A program made the translations under genes and the position numbers. From the NCBI GenBank assembly GCA_903926465.1, contig CAIYJE010000126.1, positions 1-64,000 of the forward strand: a stretch of DNA of 64,000 bases. The letters are read 5' to 3'. A model generated the notes under the pieces. That model saw only the letters and a list, made by a program, of their open reading frames with translations. It was not told the DNA's origin and searched no databases. Each line of letters opens with the position of its first letter. The first letter of the stretch is position 1. This DNA comes from an uncultured Planctomycetales bacterium (GTDB lineage: Bacteria > Planctomycetota > Planctomycetia > Isosphaerales > Isosphaeraceae). Of this stretch, positions 58,393 to 64,000 are shown one piece after another.

Positions 58393-58715
58393 AGGAACCA
58401 AGCCCAGAAACGCCAGAATCATCGCCCACGTCAACTTCAGGCTCACCAAAACGTGAACACTACCGGCGTTGAAAGATTTGGCCTTGTTTGGCCCATGATC
58501 CTGAGACCACCCGTCACATGTTCAGTATCCAGCAAGTCGGCATCATTCATTTTCGGATGTTCCATCCAACGTAACACCATTCAGCCAGAAGCTTTAGAAC
58601 ACGCGGCAACCTCTGAAGCGAATGAATTTTCCACCCCACCGGCGATTTCGATCCGCTTCCCCACTAGAATAGTGTATTGAACGGTTCGTAAGCGTCCGAG
58701 GCAAAAAAGTTTCCC
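58393..58715. other. Intergenic region, nothing recognised
   Basis: 323 bases between the SGHQPELYHPG protein and the Eis-like GNAT. No gene, terminator or repeat was recognised, so whether they share a transcript is open. Confidence 0.5.
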
Positions 58716-60017
58716 ATGGGAATTCAGGTGTCTGACAGACCAGGTACGAACGCGGTCCCATCCGATGTGCGTCTTCCATTTCGCCGGGGCCCGGTCGAAT
58801 TTACGGCTGCCACCGAGGCAGACCATGAATCGATTTACCAGACGCTGCTGCACGTTTTTCACGGCCCAGAGCGCGAGGTTTTCCTCGGAACCCTGAGCGA
58901 ACCGGGGTATCGACCTGACCAGCGTTTACTGGTGAAGGTGGAAGGCCGAGTGGCCAGCCATGTTCACCTGACTGAGCGGGCCATGCGGTTTGGCCAGCAT
59001 GTGCTTCCCCTGCAGGGCGTGATGTGGGTGGGTACGTTGCCCGAGTATCGTCGGCACGGGTTTGCCCAAAACCTGTTGCGGCTGGCCGGGGGCCGAGCCC
59101 GCCAGACCGGCGCCATGGTACAAACCGCCACGACGAATCTTCCCGCGTTTTACCAGTCGCTGGGCTGGGCCATTTGCGGACGTCATTCGCTGGGCAAACT
59201 GCCAAGTCGAAGTTTGCCCACGGGAGGCGAGGGGTCGCCTGATCCACGTGCCGGCTCCTGGCATGTTCGGCCCTGGCGCCAGGTTGAACTGCAAGACCTG
59301 ATGACTCTTTACGACCGGCAATTTGCCTCGGTGCATGGCTCGGTTGTGCGCAGTGAAGAGTACTGGCGCTGGCTCATTGGCCGCAAACTGGCCCACGTTA
59401 TTTGGGTGGCGTGCGTGGGTGAAAAGGTCCACGGGTACGCGTTTGTCAAAGACCACCGGGTTCTGGAAATTGCCACCGACCCTGCGTACCCGTTTGCACT
59501 TCAGGCCTTGCTTGGGCGAGTTCGTTCCGAGGCGTTGGAGCGGGCTTACCCGCACGTCACCATTCATGCGCCACCAGGGCACCCCGCTCTGGAAGTTGTG
59601 CGTGACGTTGGCGGCAAGGCCCTGGACGAAGAAGAGTCCGAGGGCGAGGTCTCGCTGTACCATATTCCGAGCGCCCAGGCCCTGCTCACGGCGCTGATGC
59701 CAGATTTTCTGGAGCGGCTCCGCCAGACCAAGCAGAGCTATCCCCTGAATCTCGGTCTGACCGTAGGGGACCAGAAACTGCTGATTGAGTTTGCCAGTGC
59801 GGAATCTGGAACCGTTGAGCTTGAACGTGTCGGTCGGCGACACTTGACGATGAGCCAGTCCGCATTCACCCGGCTCGTCCTTGGCCATACCGGCCTGGAC
59901 GCGGCGATGACGGTGGACGGCGTGACGGCCTCCACCACCACCGCCGTCGATCTGGCCCGCATCCTGTTCCCCCGCTTCGCCCTTTGGAGAAGCCCACTGG
60001 ATAGCGTCACAGCCTGA
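58716..60017 (+). CDS. GNAT acetyltransferase, Eis-like three-part architecture
   Basis: 433 residues. The N-terminal GNAT domain has FTAATEADHESIYQTLLHVFHG at its start and the acetyl-CoA loop VGTLPEYRRHGFAQNLLRLA (about 108-127, RRHGFA being the R/QxxGxG/A motif). A second, diverged GNAT-like region follows (about 185-310), and the last about 110 residues (LNLGLTVGDQKLLIEFASA onwards) resemble the SCP2-like tail of Eis-type enzymes. Eis acetylates amines of aminoglycosides and peptides, but the substrate here is unknown. Cytoplasmic. It lies after the GT2 pair, on the same strand, and its stop is followed by a hairpin shared with the convergent SRPBCC gene. Confidence 0.88.
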   Translation: MGIQVSDRPGTNAVPSDVRLPFRRGPVEFTAATEADHESIYQTLLHVFHGPEREVFLGTLSEPGYRPDQRLLVKVEGRVASHVHLTERAMRFGQHVLPLQGVMWVGTLPEYRRHGFAQNLLRLAGGRARQTGAMVQTATTNLPAFYQSLGWAICGRHSLGKLPSRSLPTGGEGSPDPRAGSWHVRPWRQVELQDLMTLYDRQFASVHGSVVRSEEYWRWLIGRKLAHVIWVACVGEKVHGYAFVKDHRVLEIATDPAYPFALQALLGRVRSEALERAYPHVTIHAPPGHPALEVVRDVGGKALDEEESEGEVSLYHIPSAQALLTALMPDFLERLRQTKQSYPLNLGLTVGDQKLLIEFASAESGTVELERVGRRHLTMSQSAFTRLVLGHTGLDAAMTVDGVTASTTTAVDLARILFPRFALWRSPLDSVTA

Positions 60018-60046
60018 AAAGCTGGGGGTTATGTTCGAATCTTGGT

Positions 60047-60079
60047 TGTCCGGGCCCTCACGCAAAACGGGCCCGGACA
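60047..60079. terminator. Hairpin at the 3' ends of two convergent genes
   Basis: An 11-bp perfect stem, TGTCCGGGCCC (60047-60057) with GGGCCCGGACA (60069-60079), loop of 11 bases that contains the stop codon of the SRPBCC gene. It can fold in both transcripts. There is no U-run. Confidence 0.55.
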
Positions 60080-60501
60080 GCTTCGTGTCGGTAGCTGAAG
60101 GTTTTTTCGAGCTTTCGTCTCAAAAACCAGCCCCCCAGTACGCGCCCGATGGCCCCGAGTGGTGGTTGGAAGGTTATTTCGTCGCGCATCAAGGTTCCCC
60201 CTTGGCCATCATCTAAAAAGCGATGGCGGTGGTACCAGCTTGTAAACGGTCCCTGCACCTGGCGATCTGCAAACAGGTGGGGCGGTTCATATTCGGTATG
60301 TTCAGCAATCCAAACGACTGGAAATGGCCCCATAGACATCCGAATTGAGACCCGCGAGCCAGGTTTGATGGAGTCTCCGCCGGCAATGACCTGGAACGCC
60401 TCCCAGGGTGGGGTGAGTTTTTCCAGTGCGCCTGGGCTTTCATGAAATGCAAAAACCTGAGCGGGTGTTGCCAGGATCCGACTTTCCTTGACGAATAGCA
60501 T
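60058..60501 (-). CDS. SRPBCC (cyclase/dehydrase-type) protein
   Basis: 147 residues from the ATG at 60501. A longer open frame reaches 60819, but the added part is Pro/Ser-rich and would overlap the divergent gene. FVKESRILATPAQVFAFHESPGALEKLTPPWEAFQVI is the usual SRPBCC beginning, and PPHLFADRQVQGPFTSWYHRHRF with MRDEITFQPPLG matches the cyclase/dehydrase subgroup, small lipid- or ligand-binding folds. Members bind hydrophobic ligands or polyketides; the ligand is unknown. The last GWFLRRKLEKTFSYRHEAV gives a basic C-terminal helix. It is divergent from the Tat oxidoreductase gene, with the start region between them holding both promoters. Confidence 0.85.
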   Translation of the reverse strand: MLFVKESRILATPAQVFAFHESPGALEKLTPPWEAFQVIAGGDSIKPGSRVSIRMSMGPFPVVWIAEHTEYEPPHLFADRQVQGPFTSWYHRHRFLDDGQGGTLMRDEITFQPPLGAIGRVLGGWFLRRKLEKTFSYRHEAVRARFA

Positions 60502-60719
60502 GAGTTCTTTCAGGCGGGGATCGGGATTGGCTTGGCTATTCTGGTTATAAGCAAATGGTGCAGGGGTCGGAAAGTAGCGGTGCGAGTAGGTACTTGAAAA
60601 AGGAAGCAGGGTGGGCGGTTGATCTTCCACGGCGAATGCGCGACCATGGGTCAACGAAGGGTGTGCGCTGAGTTGTGGCACGCCCGTTCGCCCAACAGAA
60701 TTGTCTTGGAGCATCGACC

Positions 60720-62243
60720 ATGACAGGCAAGCACGCGATGAATCGCCGTGGATTTCTCGGGACCACCGGGGCCACAGCCGGGGCGGTGGTGGCGGCGGGT
60801 AGCTTTCCGCACCCAGCAATCGCCAATGTTCGGGACCCGAACGAGAAGCTGAACTTTGCCATCCTGGGCGCGGGTGGCCGCATGCAAGCGCACATTAACG
60901 CGCTGCTTGCCATGAAGCAGGAAGGCCTGCCCGTCGACATCGTTGGCATGAACGACGTTTGGGACGGCGGAGCGACCAAGCCCAACAACGGCGATGTCCG
61001 CGGCCTTTATCCTTCGGCCAAGAAGGTTGGGCTCAATCCCGAAGATAAAGCGAGCGTGACCAAGGATTACCGCCGGTTGCTGGATCGCAAAGACATTCAC
61101 GCCGTGGTGGTGGCAACCCCCGACCACTGGCACGCCAAGATGTGCATCGACGCCATGGACGCTGGCAAGCACGTCTATTGCGAAAAGCCGATGACGCACA
61201 CCATTGACGAGGCTCGTCGGGTGGCGGAAACCCAGGCTCGCACCGGCAAGATCTTTACCGTGGGCGTGCAGTCCACCGCAGATCCTCGCTGGGCTGCGGC
61301 CAACTCCCTGATCCGCTCCGGTAAAATCGGTCACGTCCTGCAGGGCCAGACCAGCTACTACCGCAATAGCAACATGGGCCAGTGGCGATACTACGGCCTG
61401 ACCGAAGATATGAATCCCAAGACGGTTGACTGGAAAATGTTCCTGGGTACCGAGTTCGGTCTGGCCCCAGACATGCCATTCAACCGCGCCAAGTATGCTC
61501 AGTGGCGTTGTTACTGGGACTTCGGCGGCGGCATGTACACCGACCTGTTCGTCCACCAGCTCACCCACCTGATCCAGGCGATGGGTGTGCGGTTCCCACG
61601 TCGCGTGGTGGGTGGCGGCGGTTTGTACATGGAGTACGACGGCCGAGATTGCCCAGACGTTGCCACGGTGGTTGCCGACTACGATGAGGGCTGCCAGGTC
61701 ATCATCTCGGCCACCATGTGTAATGACGTCCAGCTTGGTGAGGTCATCCGTGGCCATACTGGCTCGATCATGTTCGGTGGGTCGCCTGCCGACGGCTTCC
61801 GAGTTGTCGCCCAGAAGCTGGAAGGGCGCCCAGCCCCTCCAGGAGCCAACTCCGGCGAGGGTGGCGAGATCACCAAGCCCGAGCAGCCCAAAGACGACAC
61901 CCGCGCCCTGTGGAACCACTACATCGGGTGTATCCGCAGCAACAACCAGGAAACCCTCTGCCCAGCGTCGCTCGGCTACGCGGCCATTGCCACCGTGAAC
62001 ATGGGCGTACAGTCCTATCGCGAAGGCAAAGCCCTGTTCTTCAACAAAGAGAACGGCGCAATTACCGAAGCCGATCGTTCATGGGCCGCTCGCTGGGAAG
62101 AACGGTCTGACCTTCGCGGTACCCCAAACCAGATCATGGGCTGGAATGCCGACCCACTCGAAGGCTCGACCCTGACCCTGCCCGATTACCAGAAGCTGGA
62201 AGGCGACTGGGTGAACGGCGTCGATCCCGCCAAGAAGGCCTGA
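60720..62243 (+). CDS. Second Tat-exported Gfo/Idh/MocA-family oxidoreductase
   Basis: 507 residues from the ATG at 60720 (GGAG about 10 bases upstream). The N-terminus has a twin-arginine signal (NRRGFLGTTGATAGAVVAAG). The nucleotide-binding FAILGAGGRMQAHI is near residue 43, and the EKP motif lies at about 156 in HVYCEKPMTH. DFGGGMYTDLFVHQLTHLIQ (near 265) is the C-terminal catalytic block. It differs from the oxidoreductase at 2794 by its longer C-terminus and insertions, so it is a distinct subfamily rather than a recent duplicate. It should act on a sugar or inositol outside the cytoplasm. It is monocistronic, with a very clear terminator. Confidence 0.93.
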   Translation: MTGKHAMNRRGFLGTTGATAGAVVAAGSFPHPAIANVRDPNEKLNFAILGAGGRMQAHINALLAMKQEGLPVDIVGMNDVWDGGATKPNNGDVRGLYPSAKKVGLNPEDKASVTKDYRRLLDRKDIHAVVVATPDHWHAKMCIDAMDAGKHVYCEKPMTHTIDEARRVAETQARTGKIFTVGVQSTADPRWAAANSLIRSGKIGHVLQGQTSYYRNSNMGQWRYYGLTEDMNPKTVDWKMFLGTEFGLAPDMPFNRAKYAQWRCYWDFGGGMYTDLFVHQLTHLIQAMGVRFPRRVVGGGGLYMEYDGRDCPDVATVVADYDEGCQVIISATMCNDVQLGEVIRGHTGSIMFGGSPADGFRVVAQKLEGRPAPPGANSGEGGEITKPEQPKDDTRALWNHYIGCIRSNNQETLCPASLGYAAIATVNMGVQSYREGKALFFNKENGAITEADRSWAARWEERSDLRGTPNQIMGWNADPLEGSTLTLPDYQKLEGDWVNGVDPAKKA

Positions 62244-62269
62244 TTGTGGCGTTCTGGTTCACGTGATTT

Positions 62270-62312
62270 AAAAGGCCGTGCTGGTGATTTTTCACCGGCA
62301 CGGCCTTTTTTT
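62270..62312 (+). terminator. Rho-independent terminator of the second oxidoreductase
   Basis: AAAAGGCCGTGCTGGTGA (62270-62287) pairs with TCACCGGCACGGCCTTTT (from 62292), with one T-G pair and loop TTTT, running into a T-run at 62306-62312. The A-rich left side could also serve the convergent nagA-like gene. Confidence 0.92.
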
Positions 62313-62320
62313 GTTTTGAA

Positions 62321-63493
62321 TCAACCAGCCTCGTACCAGCGTCCATCCACACAGGTCCGAACGATGTCAATTTGGGTTCGAGCCGTGGAATGGTCGGGCA
62401 ACTCGGACAAGCGAAAAAGCACCATATTGGCTGGCGATCCGACGGTCAGAGCAGGGGGTTGGTGCCTAAGCAGCCGCGCAGGGTTGGCGGTAACGGTAGA
62501 CCACGCGGTTTCTAGCGGCAGACCGGCCCAGTCAATCAGGGTGGCAACGCCTTGGGCCAGGCTCTGGTTGGCACCGGCCAGATACGAAGTCCCGGTTACG
62601 ACAATCTTTCCTTCGTGATCCACGGACCAAGGGCCGTAGGTGCCGGTTGGCAGCCCGGCCAGCGGGCTAAAATCGCTCACCAAAAGAATCTTTTCGACCC
62701 CCTTGGCACGAACCAGAACCTGCAAAATCGACGAACCCAGGTGGTACCGGTCGGCAATGAGCGAGGCGAACAACTGCGGCTCGGCCGCCTGATCCCAGAT
62801 TGGGTTGGGGTGGCGAGGCAACTGGTTTAAAATCCCGTTCCCCAGGTGCGTGCTCAGAGAAGCCCCCGCCCGGCAGGCTGCGGCAATGGTGGCACTGCTG
62901 GCAGCGGTATGCCCAAGCGCCACGGTTACCCCCTGGCGACACAACCACTCGATCGCCTCGATTGCGCCCGAACGCTCAGGCGCCAGGGTGACCAGAATGA
63001 TCCTCCGGCCGCTGGCCTCTTGCCACTGGGCGAACTCGGCAAGATCTGAATCTCTGACATGCTCAAGTGGGTGCGCACCCCGGTAGCCATCGCACTCAGA
63101 GATCCAAGGCCCTTCCAGGTGGATCCCCAGCACCATCGCGGCAATTTCTGGCCAACGATCGCAGGCTTGCCGGATAGTTCGCAGGCCATGGGTTGTGGCA
63201 GATTGAGAAGCTGTGATCAGGGTTGGACAAAGCCGAGCCGTACCAAACGCAGCATGCGCCCGGACAATTTCGGCCACCTGTTCGATGGTCAGCGTTTCGT
63301 CGGAAAATGAGATACCCCATCGGCCGTTGGTCTGGAGGTCCCAGAAGGCAGGGGCAACAAACAGATCCGTACCGGTTCGAGAGGGGTTGGCATCTGGAAT
63401 AAACACGCGACCAATGCGTGATTCATCCAACTCCAGGTGAACGGGGGCTAGGCCAAACCCAACACCCCGGCCTTGAACCTGATCATTCAACAT
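62321..63493 (-). CDS. N-acetylglucosamine-6-phosphate deacetylase-like amidohydrolase
   Basis: 390 residues from the ATG at 63493, preceded by AGGGA; a start at 63520 would add nine residues. It matches NagA, which removes acetate from N-acetylglucosamine-6-phosphate in the cytoplasm: IHLEGPWI (metal Glu), then GYRGAH, LGHTAASSATIAAA (metal His), STHLGNGI (second metal His; NagA usually reads THLFNAM) and VSDFSPLAG, the usual D-G block. The differences leave open another N-acetyl amino sugar. It follows pyrG by 36 bases on the same strand, so they may be co-transcribed. The terminator at 62270 on the other side may serve both strands. Confidence 0.88.
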   Translation of the reverse strand: MLNDQVQGRGVGFGLAPVHLELDESRIGRVFIPDANPSRTGTDLFVAPAFWDLQTNGRWGISFSDETLTIEQVAEIVRAHAAFGTARLCPTLITASQSATTHGLRTIRQACDRWPEIAAMVLGIHLEGPWISECDGYRGAHPLEHVRDSDLAEFAQWQEASGRRIILVTLAPERSGAIEAIEWLCRQGVTVALGHTAASSATIAAACRAGASLSTHLGNGILNQLPRHPNPIWDQAAEPQLFASLIADRYHLGSSILQVLVRAKGVEKILLVSDFSPLAGLPTGTYGPWSVDHEGKIVVTGTSYLAGANQSLAQGVATLIDWAGLPLETAWSTVTANPARLLRHQPPALTVGSPANMVLFRLSELPDHSTARTQIDIVRTCVDGRWYEAG

Positions 63494-63529
63494 GGCTGTT
63501 CCCTGGCACCACGCATCCAAAGCGCATCG

Positions 63530-64000
63530 TCAATGAGCAGCGGGATGTTTGCGACGGATTGCGGCACCTACAAAGTCTCTGAAGAGCGGATGGGCCTTGA
63601 TCGGCTTGCTCTTGAACTCTGGGTGGAATTGAACCGCAAGGAACCAGGGGTGGGCCGGAATTTCGATGATTTCCACCAGAGCGCCGTCTGGACTGGTGCC
63701 GCTGATCTGGAACCCGTGGCTCTCAAACGCCTCTCGATAGTCGTTGTTGAACTCGTAGCGATGCCGGTGCCGCTCGTTGATGCTGGAGTGGCCATAGGCT
63801 TTAACTGCATGGCTGCCTGGCAGAAGTTCGCAAGGGCAAGAGCCCAACCGCATGCTGGCACCACGCTGACGCACACCGCGCTGCTCGTCGAGCAACGAGA
63901 TGACAGGGTGCTGGGTGCCAGAGTCAAACTCGGTACTGTTTGCGTCGGTATAACCCAGCACACTGCGTGCAAACTCGATGGTGGCACATTGCATTCCGAG
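63530..64000 (-). CDS. pyrG: CTP synthase, C-terminal part (cut by window edge)
   Basis: 156 residues of the glutamine-amidotransferase half of PyrG. The frame runs off the right edge ([17 protein letters not shown]), where the catalytic Cys should lie just outside. [48 protein letters not shown] and [11 protein letters not shown] are the family end, with the catalytic His and Glu in FHPE. PyrG converts UTP, ATP and glutamine into CTP in the cytoplasm. The gene is complete only outside this window. A nagA-like gene follows after 36 bases. Confidence 0.97.
   Translation of the reverse strand, partial: LGMQCATIEFARSVLGYTDANSTEFDSGTQHPVISLLDEQRGVRQRGASMRLGSCPCELLPGSHAVKAYGHSSINERHRHRYEFNNDYREAFESHGFQISGTSPDGALVEIIEIPAHPWFLAVQFHPEFKSKPIKAHPLFRDFVGAAIRRKHPAAH

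Noticed and set aside
58926-60065. 379-codon open frame on the minus strand
   Set aside because: Opposite the GNAT gene; composition is that of a shadow frame.
60651-61919. 422-codon open frame on the minus strand
   Set aside because: Opposite the second oxidoreductase gene, which has all its family motifs.

Overview
The window looks like chromosomal DNA of a planctomycete (class Planctomycetia; order not settled by eye). The diagnostic families are: a DUF1559 pseudopilin-like protein with an H-X9-DG C-terminus, two kinds of PSCyt-type CxxCH cytochrome proteins each paired with its usual Tat-exported partner (DUF1549/DUF1553 with DUF1501, and DUF1587/DUF1592/DUF1588/DUF1585 with DUF1552), a membrane-bound-dehydrogenase/HEAT/CxxCH protein, Tat-dependent Gfo/Idh/MocA oxidoreductases, a CRTAC1-type FG-GAP protein, and a surface protein with the LEPR-like N-terminus. 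About 39 protein genes, one tRNA gene and one riboswitch are supported. Genes are mostly single or in pairs, on both strands, with long untranslated gaps.

Layout. 1-0.27 kb: 5' end of an IS66-type transposase running off the left edge. 0.46-10.3 kb: periplasmic and envelope enzymes (ApbE flavin transferase, FGE-fold protein, Tat Gfo/Idh/MocA oxidoreductase, nitrilase-family hydrolase, large cytochrome/HEAT protein, two unknown membrane proteins). 10.4-20.7 kb: sulfotransferase, Tat aldo/keto reductase, a secreted propeller-like protein, an HtrA-like protease without PDZ, a DUF3352-like exported protein, and a surface cyclophilin with Ig/cadherin-like repeats. 20.7-24.8 kb: tRNA-Cys with a clear terminator, then a DUF1559 protein with a small lipoprotein, and a membrane acyltransferase. 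24.9-32.9 kb: CRTAC1 protein, GTP-type PEP carboxykinase, and ahcY behind an SAH riboswitch, then a YjdM/PhnA-like protein that has lost a zinc-ribbon cysteine. 33-48 kb: degenerate repeats, the DUF1549/DUF1553-DUF1501 pair, a dipeptidyl-peptidase-IV-like enzyme, a GNAT, and an operon of DUF1592, DUF1552 and an L-fucose-isomerase-like protein. 48-60 kb: a block of envelope-glycan-type genes (YfhO-family membrane protein, a secreted unknown, a giant membrane/TPR protein, a GT2 glycosyltransferase overlapping a large unknown protein with a faint BshC-like pattern, an Eis-like GNAT). 60-64 kb: SRPBCC protein, a second Tat Gfo/Idh/MocA oxidoreductase, a NagA-like deacetylase, and the 3' part of pyrG running off the right edge.

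How it fits together. Most products are predicted to act outside the cytoplasm. Three different families of large c-type-cytochrome-like proteins suggest extracytoplasmic oxidative processing of polymers, together with the Tat oxidoreductases, the NagA-like deacetylase and the fucose-isomerase-like enzyme. This is inference: no gene here has a substrate proven by sequence. Central functions are pckG, ahcY with its riboswitch, pyrG and tRNA-Cys. No CRISPR array, prophage, rRNA or recognisable antiphage system was seen. The most promising undescribed unit is the GT2 / unknown 'SGHQPELYHPG' protein / GNAT block at 56.1-60.0 kb.
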